DNA of 64,000 nt from Silvimonas iriomotensis (GTDB taxonomy: Bacteria > Pseudomonadota > Gammaproteobacteria > Burkholderiales > Chitinibacteraceae): the NCBI RefSeq assembly GCF_014645535.1, contig NZ_BMLX01000003.1, positions 124,001 through 188,000 of the forward strand. Direction: 5' to 3'. The notes below the pieces were generated by a model that worked only from the letters and a program-made list of their open reading frames with translations, was not told the origin of the DNA and made no database searches. Of the stretch, positions 48,051-56,314 are shown piece after piece. Position numbers and translations under genes: made by a program. The number at the start of each line of letters is the position of its first letter. The stretch's first letter is position 1.

Positions 48051-48146
48051 CCGTTAACCTCTTATCGTTTCTTGCCCACTAGTTGTGTAGAGACGGCTAG
48101 GTGAGAGAGTGAGAACCAGTCTTGCCAGCCATTTAAATTCGTTCGC

Positions 48147-49301
48147 TCATTTCCCATTGCGTTCAAGAGGGAGAATGACCTTGTCGTAAATCAGAGCGGC
48201 TTGTTCTGTGCCTCGTGAAGGGTGGTTTGCTACGTCCAGCCAGACCTGAAGAACATCTGCGACATGCACGCCATCTTGGTGGATGGCCCCTCTGAAGATT
48301 GACTTCGGGGTGGATGCCTGCCGAAGGATGACATCGGGCGGTTCCATAGCTGATGCAACCCTTAGCACTCGCCAGTCGCTGTCTTCAGAGCGAGGCAGTG
48401 TGGGCACGTAAATATAAGGTGGCACTCCAATGACGTGTCCCAGGTTCAGTGCATCCGCAGCAGCAAAGAACCCCAGACAGGCCTCACTCTTCAGTTTTGC
48501 AAATAGCGACTTGATCTGCTCATCCCTCTTGCCCGGGAATCGGAATTTCATTGGCAGCTCTTGTGAGGGCCTCATCGTTGCCGCCTGCCAACGCTGGAAC
48601 AGTGTACGGCGTCGCACCAGATTGATTGATCGCGAGGACTCATCCAGAAATCCTTCGTTACGAAGCTGCTGCAAGAAACGGGAAGCGCTCATCTGGGATG
48701 TTTGTGCTGCAGCTGCCAACTCAGCACCGGTTCGATACTTTTGTCGGGGCGCGTGTAGCTGGCTGACTGCAATGTCCGGCGCCAATAATATTTTCAGCAT
48801 CCACTGATTGAGGTCTGAGAACAGATTTACGGGGGTACTGGTTGAAGAATTGCTGTTTTTCCTTCTCTCCAAGGGTTCCGCGTTTAGTTCTTCAAGCCCC
48901 GCTCCCCGAAATTGCCTCAGTCCGTTTCCAGAGATGATCCCAACAGACACATCGGACGCGTATTTCTCCCTGAACGCGCCAACTGCCCTCGCCAGCGATG
49001 GGGTTGCACTTTCAACGTAGACGACCGCAAGTGGGTGAGACCCAATGTTGTTTCGCGCATTTGTCGTCGCAATCAGGATAGCTTGTGCTAGAAGGGGGAT
49101 CACCCGATCCGGTCGACTCTCGGCGAGGGATTTGATCGCAACACTGTACCGGACCAATTCCCGTTGAATCAGCAAGCCAACGGGTTCATTGCTGAATGAG
49201 GGGAAATCATCGATGACCAGCCAGCCAGAGTTTCGGAAGAATTCGGCGACCCGTTTTTCCAGTTCTTTGGCACCTGACTCTGATGTGAGAGATTTCGCCA
49301 T
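48147..49301 (-). CDS. AbiEi-like winged-helix regulator upstream of Dsr1-like gene
   Basis: Protein of 384 residues. The N-terminal ~150 residues have a restriction-endonuclease-like or nuclease-fold appearance (RVAEFFRNSGWLVIDDFPSF, YSVAIKSLAESRPDRVIPLL) without an obvious catalytic set. The middle holds a winged helix (AAAAQTSQMSASRFLQQLRN). The C-terminal part resembles the AbiEi antitoxin family (FAAADALNLGHVIGVP, VADVLQVWLDVANHPSRGTE). Such proteins often autoregulate defence loci. An inverted repeat surrounding its -10 supports this. It reads into the Dsr1-like gene. Confidence 0.7.
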   Translation of the reverse strand: MAKSLTSESGAKELEKRVAEFFRNSGWLVIDDFPSFSNEPVGLLIQRELVRYSVAIKSLAESRPDRVIPLLAQAILIATTNARNNIGSHPLAVVYVESATPSLARAVGAFREKYASDVSVGIISGNGLRQFRGAGLEELNAEPLERRKNSNSSTSTPVNLFSDLNQWMLKILLAPDIAVSQLHAPRQKYRTGAELAAAAQTSQMSASRFLQQLRNEGFLDESSRSINLVRRRTLFQRWQAATMRPSQELPMKFRFPGKRDEQIKSLFAKLKSEACLGFFAAADALNLGHVIGVPPYIYVPTLPRSEDSDWRVLRVASAMEPPDVILRQASTPKSIFRGAIHQDGVHVADVLQVWLDVANHPSRGTEQAALIYDKVILPLERNGK

Positions 49302-49321
49302 CGCTGCTCATCTGCTTGGTA

Positions 49322-49353
49322 AACATGGCCATTATAATTAACACGGCCAAGTT
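49322..49353 (-). promoter_or_regulatory. Candidate promoter and operator of defence operon
   Basis: On the minus strand a consensus TATAAT (49336-49331) lies inside an imperfect 9-bp inverted repeat, AACTTGGCC (49353-49345) / GGCCATGTT (49330-49322), spacer 14 bases. A clear -35 is not visible. The start codon of the regulator is about 20 bases downstream. Confidence 0.5.
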
Positions 49354-49533
49354 ATAAACTATTGCATGTGTTTGAAGTAAGTAAAGTTAGTCGCCCAGTC
49401 GGCCCCGTAGAAACTCAATAAATCGCTGGGTCCTTGGCAAGCATAGTGGGGTGACCCGCTTTAAAGTGGAGGTCGGGTTCGCGCGTAGATGGGGCGGTGC
49501 TCACCAGAAAATGACCATAGATAACCTTGAGGG

Positions 49534-49923
49534 TTACTCATTGGTTAGAAATATTGCCTTTCCGTGAACGACCTTCTTTTCACTTGCGGTCGCATAGAAC
49601 ACTCCACCAGAGTAAAAACCGGACGCATCTCCGGATTTGCTCTCAGCGCCCATGAGAAGAACACCGTTGGCTCCTAATTTGGCGGCCTGGGATTTCAGCT
49701 CGTTGATTGCCCGGTCTTGTGCCGCCTGCGTTGAAAATTCGATCTCGCTGGAAGCCTCTACGATGCCGATGGTTTCAAACTGGGACGGTGGATCGAGATA
49801 AATGTTTACTTGGGAAGGACTTACGGCGGGCCTTGTTTTTCCAGTAACGATTGATGATCCCGTTGCGCAACCAAACAAGGCAGACAAACAGACAAGTGTC
49901 GTGATGATCCTGAGAAATCGCAT
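49534..49923 (-). CDS. Small lipoprotein
   Basis: 129-residue lipoprotein: signal MRFLRIITTLVCLSALFGCATG with lipobox LFGC. The mature part (IGIVEASSEIEF, LKSQAAKLGANGVLLMG) resembles the DUF4156/RcsF-like or YbjQ-like fold of small outer-membrane lipoproteins. Function unknown. The neighbouring stretch 49924-50474 shows no gene or clear structure. Confidence 0.75.
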   Translation of the reverse strand: MRFLRIITTLVCLSALFGCATGSSIVTGKTRPAVSPSQVNIYLDPPSQFETIGIVEASSEIEFSTQAAQDRAINELKSQAAKLGANGVLLMGAESKSGDASGFYSGGVFYATASEKKVVHGKAIFLTNE

Positions 49924-50474
49924 TCCTCAATTCCTGTAAAAATTAATATTCAATGCAATGGGCTAGTCACAGGCCCGTCCACTGGATGGAAGAACCAGCG
50001 CCAGTGCGCATCTGAGACTGCGTTGAGCGTGGCGCTAATGCCGATGGAATGGATTTTGATGGCTATCAGAAATTGCTTCTGCGTACTATGGCCATGATTT
50101 GGCGTAACTTTTCGCAAAACTCATGACGAATGAAACATTTTCACTCAAGGGTGCCTGACACGGGTATTGGGCTGGCGCAGCATGATCAGAAGGTCGGTGA
50201 TCCAAACTGGTGGTGTGGGCTAAACCTGCAGGGGTTTGCGCTGATGCAGGTACGAGACAAGATCAGCAACTCACAGTGAATTGAGCGCGGCCGGTCAGGC
50301 ATCGTCGGTGCTGTTTGCGCCCCCAAGACAAAACCAAAGGACGGGCAGTCAAGCCTGAGGCCCGATAAACTGATGTTTATTCTCGAGTGCGATTGAGTCG
50401 GCGGATTGTCAGGTCTTTCAGGGCAATCATTTCAAGATTGGTTGACCATCAACAGTAACTAAACAGAGTGGCGA

Positions 50475-50855
50475 ATGCTCCACCATCTTTCATTTGCCGT
50501 TTCAGATATCAACCGGGCAGCTACCTTTTATGACGCTGTGCTCCGGTCATTGGGTTACGTGCGAGCCTGGACCGATGACACAGCGGTAGGGTATGGGTAT
50601 CCCGGTGGCGGTGATAAATTTGCCATCAAGCTGGTGCCGGCATATGCCTCTATTCCTGGCGAGGGATTTCATCTGGCGTTCGCGGCTGGTTCGCGTGCTG
50701 CGGTCGATGAATTTCATGCCTCTGCGTTAACGCATGGTGGCCGGGACAATGGTTTACCCGGGTTACGGCCTCACTACGGGTCTTGCTACTACGCGGCGTT
50801 CATTATCGACCCCGATGGCTACCGGATCGAGGCAGTCATTAACGAGCCTGTGTGA
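50475..50855 (+). CDS. VOC family (glyoxalase-like) protein
   Basis: 126-residue protein of the vicinal oxygen chelate fold: MLHHLSFAVSDINRAATFYD at the start, LGYVRAW, then a second half with GEGFHLAFAAGSRAAVDEFH and FIIDPDGYRIEAV. Metal ligands would be His near the N-terminus, His in the second half and the final Glu. Substrate unknown; such proteins include glyoxalases, dioxygenases and fosfomycin-type resistance proteins. Confidence 0.85.
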   Translation: MLHHLSFAVSDINRAATFYDAVLRSLGYVRAWTDDTAVGYGYPGGGDKFAIKLVPAYASIPGEGFHLAFAAGSRAAVDEFHASALTHGGRDNGLPGLRPHYGSCYYAAFIIDPDGYRIEAVINEPV

Positions 50856-51174
50856 TGTTGCGGAAAAAGGGGACGGGGCTGATACAACCAGATCGGCTCG
50901 GAGATCTTGCTTTGACGCTTGCCAGGAAAAATCCATGCAAAGCAGTAGGTTAGAAAAATCCAGTTTCTAATGACCGAAACACGGAAAACTTCAGAATTAA
51001 ATGACGCATAACGGGCGAGACAAAAATCTGAAGTTTGGCAACTCATTGATTTTAAAGGAAAGGAAATTCAGGAGGGAATGACCGACGACAGGCTGCTGTC
51101 GTCGTCCGTTGAATTCTGGAGTTCGCTCACGAAACTGGAGTCGGTGTATTTTTGAGACAGGAACTTTTGAGAGG

Positions 51175-51223
51175 TGCACGGCAGTTGGCACTACGTATTT
51201 ATCGTAGTGCCAACTGCCGTGCA
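51175..51223. repeat. Perfect 21-bp inverted repeat hairpin
   Basis: Arms 51175-51195 and 51203-51223 are perfectly complementary, with a seven-base loop (TATTTAT). The arm begins TGCACGGCAGTTGG. There is no T tract after it on either strand, so a simple terminator is unlikely. It lies in a gene-free stretch (50856-51932). Confidence 0.85.
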
Positions 51224-51236
51224 AAAAAAGACCATG

Positions 51237-51262
51237 AGCATTTGATGACAAAATCAAATGCT
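51237..51262. repeat. 10-bp inverted repeat
   Basis: AGCATTTGAT (51237-51246), loop GACAAA, ATCAAATGCT (51253-51262). It directly follows the 21-bp hairpin. Confidence 0.7.
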
Positions 51263-51266
51263 AATT

Positions 51267-51287
51267 GACCCGACGGGTCTTTTTTTT
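51267..51287 (+). terminator. Short terminator
   Basis: GACCC-GAC-GGGTC followed by a run of eight Ts (to 51287). The stem is short. A further imperfect hairpin (51552-51569 / 51575-51590) lies downstream in the same stretch. Confidence 0.6.
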
Positions 51288-51856
51288 CGGGAAATTTACG
51301 GTAGAGTAGATCGCTTGTTGAGCCGAGATGGCTCGCTGTCGGAATGACACGAACGGCAGCTTTGGGGTATGGGTACATTTTGCTGATGGCAGTCATGGGG
51401 AATACAGGGGCCCATGAAGTTTTCTGACATCACGGCGATGTACACGCTTCGGAGCTGCCGTTTTTTGTTTTTGGCGCGCGGTTTGTGCCGCCGAAACCGA
51501 AGTGGCCTCGCAATCGCCTGCTCGGTGCAGGTTGAAAACAAGGCACTGAAATGCAAAAAACCCTCGCAACTGAATTGCGAAGGTTTTGCAAGAAAGTATG
51601 TAAAACATGCTATCAGACGTTTACCAGACGACTGAGGCATGTCTGTATCCATTAACCACCACTTCTGCGTCCGAGCAGACAAGGAGGCGTAACGACTACA
51701 TACCAATTTTGAAGCAGTACAAACCTCTAGCAGGAGGATTGTCTTTGCTCCGCAGCAAGAACACCGGAAGGTGAACCACTGTTACTACGAGTAGAGTCGC
51801 TCGTCAGTATACCTGGTCACTTGCCGCGGTCAAGGCTTTTCTCCCAAACCGCAACA

Positions 51857-51920
51857 CGAAGTTGCCCGATGACGGGTGCTTCGACGTATCGCGCCTGCCA
51901 GTTCAAATGGCTGGCAGGCG
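51857..51920 (+). promoter_or_regulatory. Two-hairpin leader of the relic transposon
   Basis: Hairpin 1 pairs CGAAG (51857-51861) and CCCG (51865-51868) with CGGG (51873-51876) and CTTCG (51879-51883). Hairpin 2 is a perfect 10-bp stem, CGCCTGCCAG (51892-51901) / CTGGCAGGCG (51911-51920), ending at the GAGGAG ribosome site. Same order and position as at 24466-24527. Confidence 0.55.
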
Positions 51921-51932
51921 AGGAGAACGATC

Positions 51933-52694
51933 GTGTCCAGAAAATCCAAATCTCGGTCGGCGGCTAAACCCGCCCGTGACCTTGTTAAAACTGTCGTGCA
52001 TCGCGCAGTCGGCGTCGCTTCAGATCGCCGAACCGGCGAATCATTGGCTTTTGAGTCTCTGCTCGAAGAGAACACCGAAGCCATTCTGGCATTGTGCCAG
52101 GACATCTCACACATCAAGACCCAACCGCGCACGGATGCCGCGTGGCTGCCGCTCGGACGTCCATGGCTTACGACCATCAAGGACCGTTTTACCGGGGTGG
52201 TCCTGGGTTTTTACGTCAGCTTTAACCAGGGGGGACTAGAGGCTGTTTATGGCGCGTTGAGACATTCGGTCCTGGCCCATGGCTATATCTCGATCTGGGA
52301 TGGGCTGCTGGACAATGAGTGGCCCTGCGCCGGCTTCGGTCAGCATTACGTGGCAGACCGGGCCAAGGAATTCATCTCGACAAACCTGCGCCTGGCCATC
52401 ACTGGTCTGGGCTCCCGTCTCATTCTGTGCCCACCCCGGAAACCAACGTTCAAGGCTGGCATCGAGCGTTTCTTCGGCAATCTTGAAACGACTTTCCTGG
52501 AGTCACTGCCAGGTAAAACCTTTGCGATCTACCAGAAACGATTTGGTTACGATCCGGCAAAAGATGCAGTCCTCCGGTTCAAAACACTGGTGTATCTGCT
52601 GCACAAGTATGTGGTCGACCAGTTCAACCTCACGCCGAATTCCCGTTCCCTGGCCCGGCCGTTGGATATCTGGAACGATCACATTGGTGACTAA
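51933..52694 (+). pseudogene. Relic Tn7-like element: tnsA start fused to middle of tnsB
   Basis: A single open frame from a GTG at 51933 after GAGGAG. The first ~67 codons match the N-terminus of a TnsA protein (ESLAFESLLEENTEAILALC, then IKTQPRT). The frame then passes near 52135 directly into the centre of a TnsB transposase: AAWLPLGRPWLTTIKDRFTG, YVADRAKEF and GIERFFGNLE. It stops at 52694 right after NDHIGD, where full-length TnsB continues. The second catalytic Asp and the Glu remain, but the first Asp is lost, so it cannot transpose. By comparison with the intact element about 1.6 kb is missing at the junction. Sequence differs widely from the intact element, so it is an older, distinct transposon. 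Confidence 0.85.
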
Positions 52695-52697
52695 CCA

Positions 52698-53288
52698 TCA
52701 ATAACGTGATGTACTGAGCGGAAATGTTTCAGCAAAAATGGAACGACTCCAAGGACATCCTTGATGGTTTGAGTGACGTGATTGAAGCCATAGCAACGGA
52801 TGCGCGGAGTCGTACGCGCGGCCGTCCTGTCCCATCAGCGAAGGGACTTGCTGGTGGTCGGGTGTGCCCTGGAAGTAGGTCACGATGGCACTGCTATACG
52901 ACCTGGCCGCGTTGACCAGATCGGTGTTGGCATTCAATGCGTTTTCCAGCCAGGCGCGATCAGAGTCCGACAGCTTGCCAGTGACTTTGAGTTTGCCATC
53001 TTGCAGTACGACATCCCAGTTGCTGTTTGCGATCTGTGGATGTTGCTGCGCCAAATTGGCTTGTACCCGGGTGAGTTGGTCGTAAATGGTCTGGATCGCG
53101 GTATTGGCCCGATTGGCTGCTGGCCGGGTGATATTGACCATATCGTTTTCGAAATCCGCGATGTAATCGTGTTGTGGCGCAATCTGGGGGTTAACGCCCG
53201 TCAGCGTGTTCGATGCATCAATGCGCGGCGTGGTTTGCCCAAGGCTTAGCGTTGAACCGCCTGTGGTGGGGATATATGAAACACTCAT
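52698..53288 (-). CDS. Hypothetical protein, 3' end possibly altered by the relic
   Basis: 196-residue frame starting MSVSYIPTTGGSTLSLGQTT. The first ~165 residues are polar, helical and regular (NRANTAIQTIYDQLTRVQAN, LSDSDRAWLENALNANTDLV). The last ~35 residues (RHSNHQGCPWSRSIFAETFP) look unlike the rest and run up to three bases from the relic's stop. I infer that the original C-terminus was replaced by the DNA loss that truncated the transposon. The N-terminal part resembles no family I can name; no signal peptide. 53289-53648 upstream shows no gene. Confidence 0.6.
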   Translation of the reverse strand: MSVSYIPTTGGSTLSLGQTTPRIDASNTLTGVNPQIAPQHDYIADFENDMVNITRPAANRANTAIQTIYDQLTRVQANLAQQHPQIANSNWDVVLQDGKLKVTGKLSDSDRAWLENALNANTDLVNAARSYSSAIVTYFQGTPDHQQVPSLMGQDGRAYDSAHPLLWLQSRHSNHQGCPWSRSIFAETFPLSTSRY

Positions 53289-53648
53289 GAGCGGATTCCC
53301 GGGCTGGAGGTGGCCATTTGCAATGTGAAATGGCGGGTTTTTAGCCAGCGTTAAACACTGGCGCTGCAGTGCATGTTTTATATACCCCGGGGTAAAACGG
53401 TTTCACCTGCAACAACTGACAGCTTGTCTGATCGCTCTCCGAATAACGGGCCGGATTGCGCATTGGCTGTGCTGAGCGACGTTGGCGCTGATCCTGGCGG
53501 CAAGAACAACGCGGCCATGAATGCCATCAAATCAAACCTGGAGAAAACCCGTTTGCGGACGGCCGCGGCGCAATCGCCCGCCTCCCGGCGCAGCGACAGC
53601 TGGCCGGGTCATGCGGGATTTGCTGCTGCGCCTGGCGCAATGCTTTCT

Positions 53649-54305
53649 TCATCTTGCCCCGAGCGCGTCGCTGCCGCGGTTCACAAGGCCGGCCTGGGCG
53701 ATATAGCGGAACAATTCGGCATCGTTTTTCAGGCCAAGCTTGACCATGGCCGAGCGCTTTTGTGTGCTGATGGTCTTGGCGCTGCGGTTAAATGCCTTCG
53801 CAATTTCGATAATGCTGGCACCGCGGGCCAGGTAGGTCAGCACTTCAATTTCCTTGGGGCTGGCACCGGTGGCTACGCGCGTCGGTACAAAGTCGCGCTC
53901 CAGATTGCGGACAGACTCCGACAGATAGACATGCCCTGATACGGCATGGCGCAAGGCGTTGGCAATGCTGCTGCCAATGTCGCTTTTGCCGATGATGCCG
54001 TCCACGCCCAGCTTTTTCATGCTTCTGATCAGGGCCACGTTTTCCAGCACGGTCACGACCACAATTTTCAGTGCCGGATAATGGCGCTTCAGGTAGCTCA
54101 GCATGCGGATGCCGTCACCAATCTGGCCGTTGGGCATGGCGTAATCGGTGACCAGCACGTCCACGCCGCCGGTGGCCAGCGCCGCCACAATGCCGGTTGA
54201 ATCCTGCGCTTCTGCGACCACGGCGACATTGGGCTCTGTTGCCAGTTCACCCTTGATGCCCAGCCGTACCAGCGGATGATCATCCGCAACCAAAACCCGG
54301 ATCAT
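53649..54305 (-). CDS. NarL/RcsB-type response regulator
   Basis: Response regulator of 218 residues. Receiver: RVLVADDHPLVRLGIKGE, phospho-acceptor Asp in VLVTDYAMPNGQIGDG, IVVVTVLENV and GIIGKSD. Output: LuxR helix-turn-helix ASPKEIEVLTYLARGASIIE and RSAKTISTQKRSAMVKLGL. The DYAMPN...GDG sequence is RcsB-like. No kinase gene is adjacent, so it is an orphan. The start at 54305 follows GGAG by eight bases. Confidence 0.9.
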   Translation of the reverse strand: MIRVLVADDHPLVRLGIKGELATEPNVAVVAEAQDSTGIVAALATGGVDVLVTDYAMPNGQIGDGIRMLSYLKRHYPALKIVVVTVLENVALIRSMKKLGVDGIIGKSDIGSSIANALRHAVSGHVYLSESVRNLERDFVPTRVATGASPKEIEVLTYLARGASIIEIAKAFNRSAKTISTQKRSAMVKLGLKNDAELFRYIAQAGLVNRGSDALGAR

Positions 54306-54624
54306 GATGTGTTCTCCAGTGGGGCCGTTGCCTTGATCAGGTAGCGCGGCCGTTTCATTCAATCTGCTATCTGGATCGCATCGTACGGCGGCGGGGCGGG
54401 GGCCAAATATAGAACAAATTCGAAAAAATCAGATAAAGCCTATGCCCGGGGCATGGCGGGTCGGCGTACCGGTTGCCCGTTGCCGCCCTTGCCCTGTTGA
54501 TCTGCGGCGTGCGTCTGGCGGTGGCGATCGGGCCACCGTGTGCCAATACTCCCGTAGCCGTCCCGCCGCGTAGCGCTGGCGCGGGGCGTATCCCCACCCG
54601 ATCACCACAGGTGTTGCCAGGCCC

Positions 54625-55971
54625 ATGAACGATGAAGCCATGACTGATTCTGTCTCTGGCCTGCCTTATCTGGCGGGCAACTTTGCGCCGGTCAAGACCG
54701 AAACCACGGCGTTTGACCTGCCGGTCACCGGCCGCATTCCGCAAGAACTGCGCGGCCGTTTTTTGCGGATTGGCCCCAACCCGGTTACGGCGCCCGATGT
54801 CACGCGCTATCACTGGTTTGACGCAACCGGCATGGCGCATGGCCTGTACCTGCGTGATGGCAAGGCGCAGTGGTATCGCAGCCGTTTTATCAAGGACTGC
54901 ATGGCAGCAGCCACGCTGGGGTTGGCGCCGATTCCTGGCCCGGCGCCGCAGCAGCGTGCTGGCCATGTAAACACCAATTTTGCGCGGGTGGGCGGCAAGT
55001 TGTACGCGGTGGTGGAGGCGGGCGCGCTGCCGGTGGAGCTGGATGACCATCTGGAAAGCGTGGCGCGCTCGGATTTTGACGGGACACTGGAAGCGGGCTT
55101 TAGCGCGCATAGCCGGTTTGACCCGCTGACCGGCGAGTTGCATGGGCTGACCTATGAACCGGGCGAGCCGGTGCGCTATGTGGTGGTAGGGCCCGATGGC
55201 CGCGCGAGCACCCGGTCCCGCATTGATTTGCCCCATATTCCGCTGGTGCATGACACGGCCATCACGGCGTCGTTTGTGGTGGTTCCGGATTTACCGGTCA
55301 CCTTTCAGCCAACGCGGGCACGGGCCGGGTTTCCCTGGCTGTGGGATGACCGCCGCGATGCCAGAATCGGGCTACTGCCGCGCGATGGCGATCAGTCACG
55401 CCTGCAATGGTTTACTGCGCCGCGCTGTTTTGTTTTTCATTTCGTCAACGCCTGGGATGAGGGCGATTGCACGATGATTGATCTGGTCCGGCACCTGCGC
55501 GTGTTTGTGCACGACCATCACGGCCCCGGCGAAGGCGAAGGCATTCTGGTCCGCTGGACACTGGATCGCCGCAGCGGCCAGTTGCGCGAAACCGTGGTGG
55601 ACGAACGCGGTAGCGAGTTCCCGCGCATCAACGCGCGCTTTGAAGGGCAGCCTTACCGCTATGCCTGGACGGCGCACTGGGGCAAACAGCTCAGCTTTGG
55701 CCCGGCCAGAAAGCACGACATGCAGCGCGGCACCACGCTGGAGCATGACTACGGCCCGGGCCGGATGACGTCTGAACCCGTGTTTGTGCCCCGGGCGGGC
55801 GCGGTGGCTGAGGACGACGGCTGGATCATGTCCAGCGTCTACGATGCCAACCGGGATCTGAGCGACGTGGTCATCCTGGATGCGCAAGACTTTACCGGCG
55901 CGCCCGTTGCCACCATCCACCTGCCGGTGCGGGTGCCTTTCGGTTTTCATGGTGGCTGGCTGGCGGATTAA
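54625..55971 (+). CDS. Carotenoid oxygenase family protein
   Basis: Iron-dependent carotenoid/stilbene cleavage dioxygenase-like protein of 448 residues. The four iron-ligand histidines are visible at His162 (FSAHSRFD), His209 (LVHDTAIT), His272 (FVFHFVNAWDEGD) and His442 (FGFHGGW). The N-terminal signature GRFLRIGPNP and WFDATGMAHGL is also typical. The fold is a seven-bladed propeller. The substrate (carotenoid, lignostilbene or other) cannot be told. A terminator follows at 55995. Confidence 0.93.
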   Translation: MNDEAMTDSVSGLPYLAGNFAPVKTETTAFDLPVTGRIPQELRGRFLRIGPNPVTAPDVTRYHWFDATGMAHGLYLRDGKAQWYRSRFIKDCMAAATLGLAPIPGPAPQQRAGHVNTNFARVGGKLYAVVEAGALPVELDDHLESVARSDFDGTLEAGFSAHSRFDPLTGELHGLTYEPGEPVRYVVVGPDGRASTRSRIDLPHIPLVHDTAITASFVVVPDLPVTFQPTRARAGFPWLWDDRRDARIGLLPRDGDQSRLQWFTAPRCFVFHFVNAWDEGDCTMIDLVRHLRVFVHDHHGPGEGEGILVRWTLDRRSGQLRETVVDERGSEFPRINARFEGQPYRYAWTAHWGKQLSFGPARKHDMQRGTTLEHDYGPGRMTSEPVFVPRAGAVAEDDGWIMSSVYDANRDLSDVVILDAQDFTGAPVATIHLPVRVPFGFHGGWLAD

Positions 55972-55994
55972 CCCGGCCCGGTGCGGTTCAAACG

Positions 55995-56026
55995 GCCCGG
56001 CAAGCATGTGCTTGCCGGGCTTTTTT
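55995..56026 (+). terminator. Terminator after carotenoid oxygenase gene
   Basis: Perfect 11-bp stem GCCCGGCAAGC (55995-56005) / GCTTGCCGGGC (56010-56020), loop ATGT, followed by six Ts. Confidence 0.9.
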
Positions 56027-56314
56027 GTTTCTGGCGCCGCCTGCGGGCCGCCGTATTGCGGGTATGTAAATGGTTCGTAAAGTAACCAGATTGTCACGGT
56101 ATGTACATTTGCCGCTGCCACAATCCGCCGCGCACAACTCATGGCTGCGGCGCCTGCTGATACCCGTAACAGGTGTGTTACTTGCCCACGAGGCAGTAAC
56201 CGGTTCGATCCGGTCATGAACATCGATCAACCGCCACTGGTTCGGCACCGACAAGAACACCAGGCCGATCACGTCGCGATTGCGTATAAAAACTCTCACT
56301 CTCCAAAGAGCATC

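Noticed and set aside
53373..53939. 188-codon plus-strand frame opposite the RcsB-like regulator
   Set aside because: Mostly overlaps a clear response regulator in antisense; composition is shadow-like.
56185..56220. tRNA T-arm-like sequence (GGTTCGATCC)
   Set aside because: Stem and loop lengths do not fit, and no acceptor, D or anticodon arms flank it.
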